Part shown: piece by piece, positions 6,858 to 14,283 of the stretch
Numbering within the stretch: the first letter of the stretch is position 1
How the letters are laid out: each line of letters opens with the position of its first letter
Notes under the pieces: model-generated
Told to the model about the DNA's origin: nothing
Seen by the model: the letters and a program-made list of their open reading frames with translations, nothing else
Database searches by the model: none
Assembly (NCBI GenBank): GCA_000432015.1
Contig: HF985456.1
Coordinates: forward strand, 12,981-31,202
Direction of reading: 5' to 3'
DNA length: 18,222 nucleotides
Origin: Clostridium sp. CAG:1024
Lineage (GTDB): Bacteria > Bacillota > Clostridia > Christensenellales > CAG-138
Translations under genes and position numbers: made by a program

Positions 6858-7286
6858 TTATATAGGCCGGCGCAAGCTTCTTTCCCCCGCAATATCTGTT
6901 GTCATAGTATCATCATGCGATTCCGTCATCGTTTCTGTATCCTCCCGCTTCATTGTCGGTAAGTGTTGTTCCTCAAATTCATTCGGATCACTTGCTTTCT
7001 CTCTCACCTTTTGCGCCAGCGAACTGTCATGCCGTCTGATGTATTCAAATGTATCTGCAAGCGACAGAAACAGTCTGGGTTGTTTATGATAGGTTGACTC
7101 TTTCGGAGAGGTTACCAGGTTGATATGATACACATCGACAGGATATGTTCTCGTGTCCAAGCGCCATTTCCCCACAGCAGTTTCAATGTCATAATTCGGC
7201 GTATAATGCTCGTCACCGTCTATTGCATGTGCGCGCATCATTGCCGCCAGAATGGTACAAGCTGCAGAAGTCCATTCAGGCACCAT
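6858..7286 (-). CDS. Hypothetical protein, unrecognised (accessory pocket)
   Basis: This 142-residue frame reads like a protein rather than a shadow. The first 100 residues are mixed and contain a Tyr/Asp-rich centre (YDIETAVGKW, YPVDVYHINL) followed by a probable helix (FLSLADTFEYIRRHDSSLAQKV). The last 40 are charged and probably disordered (many E, D, T and M). I see no signal peptide, membrane segment or known motif. ATG at 7286 has no clear ribosome site, and a stop codon sits four codons upstream in frame, so the gene may be 5'-truncated or poorly translated. It follows the barstar-family gene on the same strand with a gap of 138 nt. Base composition is more AT-rich than the flanking genes, suggesting acquired DNA. 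The function is unknown. Confidence 0.5.
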   Translation of the reverse strand: MVPEWTSAACTILAAMMRAHAIDGDEHYTPNYDIETAVGKWRLDTRTYPVDVYHINLVTSPKESTYHKQPRLFLSLADTFEYIRRHDSSLAQKVREKASDPNEFEEQHLPTMKREDTETMTESHDDTMTTDIAGERSLRRPI

Positions 7287-7424
7287 ACCGCAGTGTCAAA
7301 CCGCTTGGTACATTTTTCGGCTGATATTACGCATTGATACTCGGCACTGCATCCGTCTATTTTGAATTGATTTTCTCGATCAGTCCGGCTTGGAGCCGGA
7401 AAATAAGAATTTGTAATCGACGCT

Positions 7425-7847
7425 TCAATTCATCGCGTTATCGCGGACGTCTGTGCGGCCGGAATGCGCGGAATAAATCGATATTTCGCACGGAATCTTC
7501 GCTTCTTCTGTCCAGTACGCATGCACCCTGGATATACATTTTTCAAAATGCAGTTTTTCATCCTGCGGATCTGCGGTCAGCGAGAACATTCTATCATAGT
7601 CATCAATCACGATGGCGATTGATGAAAACACTAACCACTCCAAATCGCAGGCGCACTCGTCCCATGCGTTCCAATTCTCCCCAAAATACGCCGGAAACTG
7701 AAACGCTGCCGAATACTCTTTCATGAAATCGCTAACGCTCCCGCATCTTTTCCCTCTGATATAGGCAGTATATCTTCCTTCCATATGGCTGTTCGCGTAG
7801 AACGCCGCATAGGCGTCATCGTTCGTCCCTTGTCGTATATTTATCAT
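7425..7847 (-). CDS. Barstar-family (barnase inhibitor-like) protein
   Basis: The 140-residue protein has the barstar core: a helix SVSDFMKEYSAAFQ, then FPAYFGENWNAWDECACDL (51-69), then a hydrophobic strand and IDDYD (81-85). FPxYFGxNWxAxxD is the characteristic barstar motif, whose acidic face plugs the active site of a barnase-like RNase. An N-terminal part of about 35 residues is additional to the classic 89-residue barstar. ATG at 7847 is chosen over 7895 because AGGTGA lies 7 nt upstream. Barstar-like proteins act in the cytoplasm as immunity proteins, often within polymorphic-toxin or WXG100-toxin loci. No RNase or toxin gene is adjacent here, so it may be an orphan immunity gene. The family call is fairly firm; the target is not known. 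Confidence 0.8.
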   Translation of the reverse strand: MINIRQGTNDDAYAAFYANSHMEGRYTAYIRGKRCGSVSDFMKEYSAAFQFPAYFGENWNAWDECACDLEWLVFSSIAIVIDDYDRMFSLTADPQDEKLHFEKCISRVHAYWTEEAKIPCEISIYSAHSGRTDVRDNAMN

Positions 7848-7969
7848 TGTTTCATCACCTCTAATTCCGATCTTTTGTGAATATGCAAACCTCAAAGGGG
7901 CGAATCCTTTGCAAGGTCAGCATAGCTGTTTGCAGGCAACCGGTATCTCTGCTCTCCCGAATACAGAAG

Positions 7970-8233
7970 CTATGCCCTGCCGCTTTGCTGCTCCGCTTTC
8001 ATAATACACATGAATTCGATCAGCCGATCTATAGAAACGCCATATTCATTTATATTGCCATCGTCGGCAATACCAAACTCCATCAGCTCGTCAGACAGCG
8101 CGTCAATATAATCATCCCATCGATCAAAAGAAAAGTCCATAAACACTCCTGCTGTCAGCAACGGCAGGCTGCTTTTGCGTTTCATCAATATTTCATTTAT
8201 TGCTATGATGGGTTTCCCCCGCCGGTCTTTCAT
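7970..8233 (-). CDS. Small hypothetical protein, 87 residues (accessory pocket)
   Basis: ATG at 8233 has GGTAAGG about 5 nt upstream, which is why I prefer it to an upstream ATG at 8296 in the same frame. The protein begins with a basic segment (MKDRRGKPIIAINEILMKRK). The rest is acidic and helical-looking (FSFDRWDDYIDALSDELMEFG, then SIDRLIEFMCIMKAE). There is no signal peptide or membrane segment. The composition resembles small cytoplasmic immunity-type proteins, but I do not recognise a family and claim no function. It lies 122 nt upstream of the barstar-family gene and 97 nt after the flippase stop, all on the same strand, so it could be reached by read-through from the glycan genes. Confidence 0.5.
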   Translation of the reverse strand: MKDRRGKPIIAINEILMKRKSSLPLLTAGVFMDFSFDRWDDYIDALSDELMEFGIADDGNINEYGVSIDRLIEFMCIMKAEQQSGRA

Positions 8234-8330
8234 AAGAACCTTACCCCGATAGCGCGGATCGCGGGCAAAACCAAACACGTTTTGTCCAGGCCACACTGCC
8301 TCATTCGATCGAGCCGGTCTTTCGCAGCGT

Positions 8331-9866
8331 TCAATTCTTTTCTGCGCGTTTTTTCGCGAGCAGTCCTTTTATGATGTCTAAAATGTAGACAAAGCTCTCC
8401 ATGCGAACAAGGTAGGATACGCCGAGATACATTGCCGCGCCCGCTGCGATCTGAAGTGCAAGCAGCGCCGCGGCCGGAAGTTCGAGACGTCCGATGAGCA
8501 AAACGACAGCGCTCATCCCCATGCCGAGCAGTAGCGTCGGCAGGATGTCCCGCAGCTCTTCGAGGAGCGAATAGCCAAACAGCTTTTTGTTTTGCGAAGA
8601 GTTGATGATCAGCTCCAGCACGGAATTGACCATCGTCCCCACGGCGATGGCGATCACGCTCCGAAAGCAAACAACCGTTCCCAAAAGAATGGAGATCCCG
8701 ACGACTTTCTTGATAATCTCGAGTTTCAAATAGAGATCGCTCCTTCCGAGCGCCATAACGGGCTGGAGGTTCGCTGTATTGATTGGAATAATCAGGCAGT
8801 TGAAGCAGGCAATCTGCAGATACGGTACGCAAGGCAGCCATTTATCCGTCAGCAGCACCTGCACGAGCGGCTCCGCGATCGCGGCCATTCCCATGAGCAG
8901 CGGACACATGATGTAAACGCTGACGCGGATCGAACGTCGGGTCAGCATACGGACGCGCTCACGATCGTCCTGCACGTTCGCGATCGCAGGAAAGATGACC
9001 GCTGTGATGGGTGAATTCGCGTTCAGGGCAATGATCTCCGGAAAATGCCTTCCTTTATCATAAAAAGCGAGATCGGCCTCACTGAACAGTTTCCCGATCA
9101 CAAGGCTTCGCAGATTATAGTAGACCGTCTCGATGAGCGAGGAGGCAAGCAGCTTCCAGCCATAAGAAACGAGTCCTTTCAGGCGCTCAAGGGAAAGCAT
9201 CCGCTTCGGCCGCCAATCGATCGAGAAAAACAAGATCACCGTGTCGAACAGGCTGTTGGTCAGATACTGTCCGACAAGCGCCCAAACGCCAAATCCGAAA
9301 AGCGCCAGCCCGATCCCCACAAACGCCGAAATCACAGTGCCGATGACCGTCGCACGAAAAAACTTGCGAAACGCCATGTGTTTTGAAATATAGGCGCGCT
9401 GAATCGAGTTGAAGCTGGACAGCAGCAGACGGACTCCCAATACCCGAAGCACAGGGCACAGTATCTCGCTGCGGTAAAAGCCGGCAACGAAGGGTGCGGC
9501 AGCGAACAGAACGCCATATAAAAGCGCGGCCAGGAACATGCTGAAATAGAAGATCGATGAAAAGTCCAGCGCATCCGCGTCCCGTTTCTGCACAAGCGCG
9601 TTCCCAAAGCCGGAGGTCACGAACACTTCGCAAATCGAAATAAACACCATTACGAGCGAGATCGCGCCATAATCATCCGGCGACAAGAGGCGCGCCAAAA
9701 CCAACGAAACGACCGTTGTGACGATCTGCGCCAAAATCCGTTCCGCATAGGTCCAAAACAGGCCTGTCGTGACCTTGTGGCGAAGCGACGGCCCTTCCGC
9801 GCCCTGGTTGGCTCCTGCGTTCTGGGTCGTCCTCAGCTCGTTTTGTTTCGGTTCTTGATGCTCCAT
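8331..9866 (-). CDS. Oligosaccharide/polysaccharide flippase, WzxC-like (MOP superfamily)
   Basis: The 511-residue protein is a polytopic membrane protein with about 12-14 hydrophobic segments. After a polar N-terminal tail of about 28 residues, the stretch GLFWTYAERILAQ, VLARLLSPDDYG, FGNALVQKRD is the family hallmark of WzxC-type lipopolysaccharide/exopolysaccharide flippases. Members move undecaprenyl-pyrophosphate-linked oligosaccharides across the cytoplasmic membrane. ATG at 9866 has AAGGA (9878-9874) 7 nt upstream. It follows the phosphoglycosyl transferase gene on the same strand after 140 nt, in which I see no terminator and no convincing gene. The pair is a minimal start-and-flip set without glycosyltransferases in this window. 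No clear terminator follows its stop. The exact glycan is unknown. Confidence 0.93.
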   Translation of the reverse strand: MEHQEPKQNELRTTQNAGANQGAEGPSLRHKVTTGLFWTYAERILAQIVTTVVSLVLARLLSPDDYGAISLVMVFISICEVFVTSGFGNALVQKRDADALDFSSIFYFSMFLAALLYGVLFAAAPFVAGFYRSEILCPVLRVLGVRLLLSSFNSIQRAYISKHMAFRKFFRATVIGTVISAFVGIGLALFGFGVWALVGQYLTNSLFDTVILFFSIDWRPKRMLSLERLKGLVSYGWKLLASSLIETVYYNLRSLVIGKLFSEADLAFYDKGRHFPEIIALNANSPITAVIFPAIANVQDDRERVRMLTRRSIRVSVYIMCPLLMGMAAIAEPLVQVLLTDKWLPCVPYLQIACFNCLIIPINTANLQPVMALGRSDLYLKLEIIKKVVGISILLGTVVCFRSVIAIAVGTMVNSVLELIINSSQNKKLFGYSLLEELRDILPTLLLGMGMSAVVLLIGRLELPAAALLALQIAAGAAMYLGVSYLVRMESFVYILDIIKGLLAKKRAEKN

Positions 9867-10006
9867 AGCGTTTTCCTTACCGGGGGCAGCGGCACAAGCT
9901 TACGCATGAGCGCGCTGCTCCGGCTCCGTTTCATGAAGTTCTGACTGACAGTACACGGCAAAACGTTTCGCTATTGCAGTCGGACGTTTGCATGAGCGCC
10001 CCGCCG

Positions 10007-10735
10007 CTACCCGTTCCGGGCGTCGTTGATCTCTTCCGCGGTATTCAGCGCTCCGCGCTCTTTTGTGCGGCGTTCGAGTTCGCCTGTTCCGCCCTCCACA
10101 ACGCCGCGGTGCCGCAGCACGCTTCCTACGGTCAGAAGCATACACTTGCAATCAAACAAAAAGCTGATCTTCTTAGCATATTCGCCGTCCAATTCCGCTT
10201 TCCTCGCGATCGATACTTCGTCCCTGCCATTGACCTGCGCCCACCCGGTCAACCCCTGCGGAACATCGTTTGCTCCATAGCGGTCGCGCGCCTCGATGAG
10301 ATCGAATTGATTCCAAAGCGCCGGTCTTGGACCGACAAACGACATATCGCCCTTCAGAATATTGAGCAGCTGCGGCAGTTCATCCAAGCTTGTCCTTCGC
10401 AGAAAGCGCCCCGGTCTTGTGATATAACGGTCGGGCTCCGCAAGAAGATGCGTCGGTACATCGCGCGGCGCGTCCGCCCGCATGGTGCGAAACTTCAAAA
10501 TCTCAAAATACCGTTTTCCTCTCCCGACGCGCTTCTGCCGGAAAAACACGCCGCCCTTTGTATCGAGCCCAATCCAAAGCATCAAGGCAAGAAACAGGGG
10601 CGAAAGCAGGAGCAGCATGGTCGATGCGAGCAGGACATCCAGCACCCGTTTGATCCCGTTCCTATACAGACATCCTTCATGGCTGGGCCCGCCGCCGGGC
10701 GGGCGCTGCCACGCGGCTGCGCACTGCAACGTCAT
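10007..10735 (-). CDS. Bacterial sugar transferase: polyprenyl-phosphate phosphoglycosyl transferase
   Basis: This 242-residue monotopic enzyme transfers a phospho-sugar from a UDP-sugar to undecaprenyl phosphate, the first step of a lipid-linked glycan. Visible family features are the basic lead and re-entrant helix KRVLDVLLASTMLLLLSP (29-46), KFRTM (81-85), the catalytic Asp-Glu in SLDELPQL (117-124, D118/E119), GDMSFVGPRP (129-138) and GWAQVNGRD (164-172). It lacks the extra N-terminal membrane domain of WbaP-type enzymes, so it is a short PglC/WcaJ-core form. ATG at 10735 follows GAGAGGA at a good distance and beats the upstream TTG at 10780. The long C-terminal tail after CDCK-like SFLFDCKCML is Arg/Glu-rich. 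A promoter lies at 10815-10844, and the flippase gene follows. The sugar specificity is not visible. Confidence 0.95.
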   Translation of the reverse strand: MTLQCAAAWQRPPGGGPSHEGCLYRNGIKRVLDVLLASTMLLLLSPLFLALMLWIGLDTKGGVFFRQKRVGRGKRYFEILKFRTMRADAPRDVPTHLLAEPDRYITRPGRFLRRTSLDELPQLLNILKGDMSFVGPRPALWNQFDLIEARDRYGANDVPQGLTGWAQVNGRDEVSIARKAELDGEYAKKISFLFDCKCMLLTVGSVLRHRGVVEGGTGELERRTKERGALNTAEEINDARNG

Positions 10736-10814
10736 TTTCGATTCCTCTCTATCGCGCTCTGCAATCCGGTCGGACTGCAAGAAACATACCGATCGTTTTC
10801 TGCTTTGAACTTTT

Positions 10815-10844
10815 ATTATACGCCATTCTCCGTGATGACGTCAA
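10815..10844 (-). promoter_or_regulatory. Sigma-A type promoter for the sugar transferase-flippase pair
   Basis: On the minus strand, TTGACG (10844-10839), an 18-nt spacer and TATAAT (10820-10815) form a good promoter. It lies in the 202-nt divergent region shared with the VanW gene. Transcription would start about 10808, giving a leader of roughly 70 nt. Confidence 0.7.
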
Positions 10845-10929
10845 TTCGATACCTGATCGGTGCATTGCGCTGCCAAACTGCGATTTCAAAAAAATACCGT
10901 GTAACGCAAACGCGATTTCGGAGAACATA

Positions 10930-10941
10930 ATGTCAGGATGA
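10930..10941 (+). other. Three-codon mini-ORF overlapping the VanW start
   Basis: ATG TCA GGA TGA begins 5 nt after GGAGA (10920-10924), the ideal place for a start codon. The VanW ATG at 10938 is 13 nt from that ribosome site and overlaps the mini-ORF stop as ATGA. Ribosomes might therefore initiate on the mini-ORF and re-initiate on VanW. This may simply be a loosely spaced ribosome site. Confidence 0.3.
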
Positions 10942-12245
10942 AACGTGCGATTATTTTCAGCTTCATATGTGTCCTTGCTCTGCTGTCCGGCTGCGCGCGA
11001 AAAGCGCGTGAGATCACGGATCGCACCCTGCTGCCCGCGGGCGCTTCCCTCTGCGGCGTCAATCTTTCGCGAGTGCGCATGGGTTCCGCAACGGCCGCGA
11101 TCGAGCAAAAGCTCGGCGAACCGCAGATAACGCTGCTGCTTCCCGGAAACAGCGTCCATTTTCGCGGCAGCGAACTGGGACTGCGCTATGATGTGCGTTC
11201 GGCTCTCACCGCGCTTTGCCAGGGCGAGCCCTGCGACGGCGTGGCGCTGGCCGCAGACAGAACCCTATTGGAGGCGCGTCTGTCCCGTTTTGCGGAAGGT
11301 TACCGAACACCGCCCACAAATGCAAGCGTCGAAATCAATCGTTTGGCTTCTGAGCCCTTCTCCTACACGGACGCCGCCGCCGGAACGGCGGTCGATCTGC
11401 CGCTGCTCATTCAGAAGATCCTGTGCGCGACCGCAGCGGGCGATGCGGGCAGTATTGTTGTCGAGGTTCCGCTGCGTACGCTCGAACCCGAGGTAACGCT
11501 TGCCGACATTCAAAAATACCGGCAGCCGATCGCCAGCTATTCGACATCCTTTGCGAAGTCTCCGCTCAACGCAAAGAACCGCGTCCATAATCTCAAAAAG
11601 GCGGCCGCAGCGATCCACGGAACCGTGCTCGCGCCCGGTGAGGAATTCAACTGCAACGCGGTGCTCGGCGACCGCAACAAGGAAAACGGGTGGCTCGAGG
11701 CTGCCGCGATCCGAAACGGCTCCTATGTGGACGAATACGGCGGCGGCGTCTGTCAGGTCTCCTCCACGCTGTTCAACGCGGTCCTCATGGCCGACCTTAC
11801 CGTGACCGAGCGAAAACCGCACTCCTGGCCCATGGGGTACATTGGCATTGGACGCGACGCGACCATCAGCACGGGCGGAAAAAACTTTCGTTTTGTCAAC
11901 AGCACCGAGCATGAGATCGTGATCGGCGCGTCGGTCGATGAACAGACGCATACGCTCACCTGCACGCTCTACGGCATGCCGCCGGCTGACGGGCATACGA
12001 TCCGCATCGTGTCCGAACAGACCGGCAGCCTCGAAGACGTCCCGGAAGAATATGTGCTTGACGAGAGTCTGCCCTACAACACGCGCGTCATCGAACGAGA
12101 AGCACGGCGCGGCAAGACTTCCCGCACCTTCAAGGAATACTACGACGCTTCAGGCGCGCTTATCGAGCGCATCGTCGCATTCGAGGACGTATACCGTTCG
12201 ATCCCCGCGCGGGTCTCCGTCTCGACCGACATATATTATTCATAG
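10938..12245 (+). CDS. VanW family lipoprotein (YoaR-like: PG-binding, VanW and G5-type domains)
   Basis: The 435-residue protein has a short signal sequence ending in the lipobox LLSGC (Cys19), so it should be lipid-anchored on the outer face of the membrane. The region 35-180 resembles the putative peptidoglycan-binding repeats found before VanW domains. The VanW domain spans about 198-335, with the signature GGGVCQVSSTLFNA (268-281) and HSWPMGYIGIGRDATI after it. The C-terminal 350-435 looks like a G5 domain (Leu/Pro-turn, NTRVIE, GKTSRTFKEYYDASG). VanW proteins occur in vanB clusters and widely in Clostridia; their biochemical role is not settled, but a wall-associated function fits. It is divergent from the sugar transferase gene. 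I could not identify a clear promoter. No vancomycin-resistance genes are nearby, so resistance should not be inferred. Confidence 0.93.
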   Translation: MKRAIIFSFICVLALLSGCARKAREITDRTLLPAGASLCGVNLSRVRMGSATAAIEQKLGEPQITLLLPGNSVHFRGSELGLRYDVRSALTALCQGEPCDGVALAADRTLLEARLSRFAEGYRTPPTNASVEINRLASEPFSYTDAAAGTAVDLPLLIQKILCATAAGDAGSIVVEVPLRTLEPEVTLADIQKYRQPIASYSTSFAKSPLNAKNRVHNLKKAAAAIHGTVLAPGEEFNCNAVLGDRNKENGWLEAAAIRNGSYVDEYGGGVCQVSSTLFNAVLMADLTVTERKPHSWPMGYIGIGRDATISTGGKNFRFVNSTEHEIVIGASVDEQTHTLTCTLYGMPPADGHTIRIVSEQTGSLEDVPEEYVLDESLPYNTRVIEREARRGKTSRTFKEYYDASGALIERIVAFEDVYRSIPARVSVSTDIYYS

Positions 12246-12272
12246 AAACTCCCTTTTTTTACGCCCCTTCAT

Positions 12273-12300
12273 GGAGTATAATAAATGCAAGTTATACTCC
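12273..12300 (+). promoter_or_regulatory. Inverted repeat overlapping the -10 box of the nicotinate phosphoribosyltransferase gene
   Basis: GGAGTATAA (12273-12281) and TTATACTCC (12292-12300) are perfect 9-nt arms with a 10-nt spacer. The left arm contains TATAAT (12277-12282), a likely -10 box with only a weak -35 upstream. The right arm ends next to the ribosome site AAGGAGG (12301-12307). If transcription starts about 12289, the mRNA lacks the left arm, so the repeat fits a DNA operator for a repressor better than an RNA hairpin. An NAD-pathway regulator is a reasonable guess, but the arms do not match an operator I can name. Confidence 0.5.
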
Positions 12301-12315
12301 AAGGAGGCGTCCCTC

Positions 12316-13752
12316 ATGCGCAATCTGACCATGCTCACCGATCTCTATCAGCTTACGATGATGTATGGATATTTCAAAAACGGCATGACGCAAAACGAAG
12401 GTGTGTTCGATATTTTTTTCCGCCCGCGCAACAACATTACCTACACGGTCACCGCGGGGCTTGAGAGCGTCATCAACTATATCAACGATCTACACTTCTC
12501 ACAGGAGGACATTGCGTACCTCCGCTCCCTAAACCTGTTTGACGAGCCGTTTCTCGAAGCGCTTGCGGAGCTGCGCTTCACGGGCGACATCTATGCCATG
12601 CCGGAGGGAACGGTCGCCTTTCCGTATGAACCGCTGCTCAGAGTGCGCGCGCCCATCATGCAGGCGCAGCTGATCGAGACGGCGATGCTCACCTTTATCA
12701 ATCATCAAACCCTGATTGCGACCAAAGCGAGCCGTGTATGCTATGCTGCGGGCGACGGCGCCGTTATGGAATTCGGCCTGCGCCGTGCGCAAGGTGCGGA
12801 CGCCGGAATTTACGGCGCACGGGCCGCGGTGATTGGCGGCTGCGCTTCCACGAGCAACGTGCTTGCCGGGCAGATGTTTGATATCAAGATTAGTGGAACG
12901 CACGCGCACAGCTGGGTCATGAGCTTCCCGGATGAGATCTCTGCCTTCCGAGCGTATGCCGAGATCTTTCCCGACGCCTGTCTGCTGCTCGTCGATACCT
13001 ATGACACGCTGAAAAGCGGCGTGCCGAACGCCATTCGCGTTTTCAATGAACTGCGCGCCAATGGTCACGAACCGATGGGTATTCGGCTTGACAGCGGCGA
13101 TCTTGCCTATCTGAGCAAACGCGCGCGCCGAATGCTGGATGAAGCAGGGTTCCCGAACGCAAAGATCTGCGCATCAAGCGACCTTGACGAGACTGTTATC
13201 CGCGAGCTGAGAATGCAGGGCTGCCGCATCGATCTATGGGGCGTCGGAACAAAACTCATCACAAGCGAGGACAATCCCGCGCTCGGCGGCGTCTACAAGA
13301 TGTCCGCAGAGGTCGTAAACGGTCAAGTCGTTCCGAAGATCAAGCTGTCCGACAATCCTGCAAAGGTCACAAATCCCGGCATCAAGACGGTATTCCGTCT
13401 CTACGGCAAGGCGGATCACATGGCTATTGCGGATCTGATCGCACTGGAAGGAGAGACCATCGACGAAACGAAGCCGCTTCGCATCTATCACCCGGACCAG
13501 ACCTATAAGAGCATGACCGTCCGTGATTTTTATGTAAAGGAGCTGCTCGTGCCCGTTTTTCTTTCCGGCAGGCAGGTCTACACTTCTCCAACGGTCATGG
13601 AGATCCGAGCGTTCGCTGAAAAGAACCTCGCCGCGCTCTGGGATGAATACCGTCGTCCCATGCAGCCGCACATCTACAAGGTCGATCTCTCCGATCGGCT
13701 GTATGATCTTAAAAAGCGTCTCATTGGGCAGATCACGGAGGCAAACGCATGA
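12316..13752 (+). CDS. pncB: Nicotinate phosphoribosyltransferase
   Basis: The 478-residue cytoplasmic enzyme converts nicotinate and PRPP to nicotinate mononucleotide in the Preiss-Handler route of NAD salvage, with ATP hydrolysis. The N-terminal LTMLTDLYQLTMMYGY, the FGLRRAQG loop (153-160), the GTHAHSW segment (194-200, which holds the candidate phospho-accepting histidine) and LDSGDL are all family signatures. The length matches the longer NAPRTase type found in Firmicutes. ATG at 12316 follows AAGGAGG by 8 nt; the frame is open further upstream only because it overlaps the end of the VanW gene. An inverted repeat across the -10 region suggests repression. The stop overlaps the start of the lipoprotein gene by 4 nt (ATGA). 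I see no other NAD gene in the window. Confidence 0.96.
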   Translation: MRNLTMLTDLYQLTMMYGYFKNGMTQNEGVFDIFFRPRNNITYTVTAGLESVINYINDLHFSQEDIAYLRSLNLFDEPFLEALAELRFTGDIYAMPEGTVAFPYEPLLRVRAPIMQAQLIETAMLTFINHQTLIATKASRVCYAAGDGAVMEFGLRRAQGADAGIYGARAAVIGGCASTSNVLAGQMFDIKISGTHAHSWVMSFPDEISAFRAYAEIFPDACLLLVDTYDTLKSGVPNAIRVFNELRANGHEPMGIRLDSGDLAYLSKRARRMLDEAGFPNAKICASSDLDETVIRELRMQGCRIDLWGVGTKLITSEDNPALGGVYKMSAEVVNGQVVPKIKLSDNPAKVTNPGIKTVFRLYGKADHMAIADLIALEGETIDETKPLRIYHPDQTYKSMTVRDFYVKELLVPVFLSGRQVYTSPTVMEIRAFAEKNLAALWDEYRRPMQPHIYKVDLSDRLYDLKKRLIGQITEANA

Positions 13753-14276
13753 AAAAAGCCGGAGGCTCGACCGTTCTTGCCGTCATCGTTCTCTGCTGCT
13801 TTTTCTGGGCCGCGGGCTGTATTTCCGTCGAACCGGAGATCGCCGGTACGCCTACCCCCTCTTCCTCTCCGACGCCCATGCCGGAGGCATTTGCGCCCGA
13901 ACTGACCGCAGCGCCGCTTCCGACCGACCAGCTCGGAAAAATCGTCGAGACGGACGATCATTATTACAGTTACCTTTCCTTCGGGGATGTGCGCGTCTAT
14001 GAGTACGATACCGGAACGTTCCTCGACGGTATCTGTGTCAACGCTTACCCACAGGCGCTTGAAGGCGAACTGTACATCGTCTATTATGCCGCCGACGGCA
14101 AGCTGGCAGGCAAAGGCCGCATCCACAATGCGACAGGCGGAAACATTTTCGAGACGGGCAGTCACCCCGTATATGCCGAGATCAGCACCGACATCAGTGT
14201 GATCGGCATGGACTTTGTCTTTGAGGTAAAAACACCCTTTGTCCCCGTTGTACCTGAACAGTCGGAGAAGGAGTGA
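13749..14276 (+). CDS. Small predicted lipoprotein of unknown function
   Basis: The 175-residue protein has a lipoprotein signal with a basic lead, a hydrophobic core and the lipobox WAAGC (Cys24). A Thr/Pro/Ser-rich linker follows (about 33-55), typical of extracellular tethers, and then a compact domain of about 115 residues rich in Tyr and beta-type pattern (HYYSYLSFGDVRVYEYDTG, GELYIVYYAADGKL). The C-terminal end is acidic. I do not recognise the domain. The first codon overlaps the nicotinate phosphoribosyltransferase stop by 4 nt, so it is probably translated by coupling in the same operon. The membrane protein gene starts 7 nt after its stop. It should sit on the outer face of the membrane, but nothing in the sequence links it to NAD metabolism. 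Confidence 0.85.
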   Translation: MKKAGGSTVLAVIVLCCFFWAAGCISVEPEIAGTPTPSSSPTPMPEAFAPELTAAPLPTDQLGKIVETDDHYYSYLSFGDVRVYEYDTGTFLDGICVNAYPQALEGELYIVYYAADGKLAGKGRIHNATGGNIFETGSHPVYAEISTDISVIGMDFVFEVKTPFVPVVPEQSEKE

Positions 14277-14283
14277 ACGCGGA

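Noticed and set aside
7384..7400. Perfect 7-bp hairpin TCCGGCT-tgg-AGCCGGA after the barstar-family gene
   Set aside because: Neither strand has a T-run after the stem, so I do not call it a terminator; it may still slow transcription or protect an RNA end.
7920..7975. 8-bp inverted repeat GCATAGCT...AGCTATGC between the 87-residue gene and the barstar-family gene
   Set aside because: The loop of 40 nt is long and the arms short; such a pair is expected by chance and there is no other sign of a mobile-element end.
9867..10006. Short open frames in the gap between sugar transferase and flippase
   Set aside because: They are 20-33 codons long, lack good ribosome sites and protein-like composition; the gap is treated as an operon spacer.
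10938..12245. Vancomycin resistance locus suggested by the VanW protein
   Set aside because: No vanH, ligase, vanX, vanY or two-component regulator is present; VanW-domain proteins are common in Clostridia without resistance.
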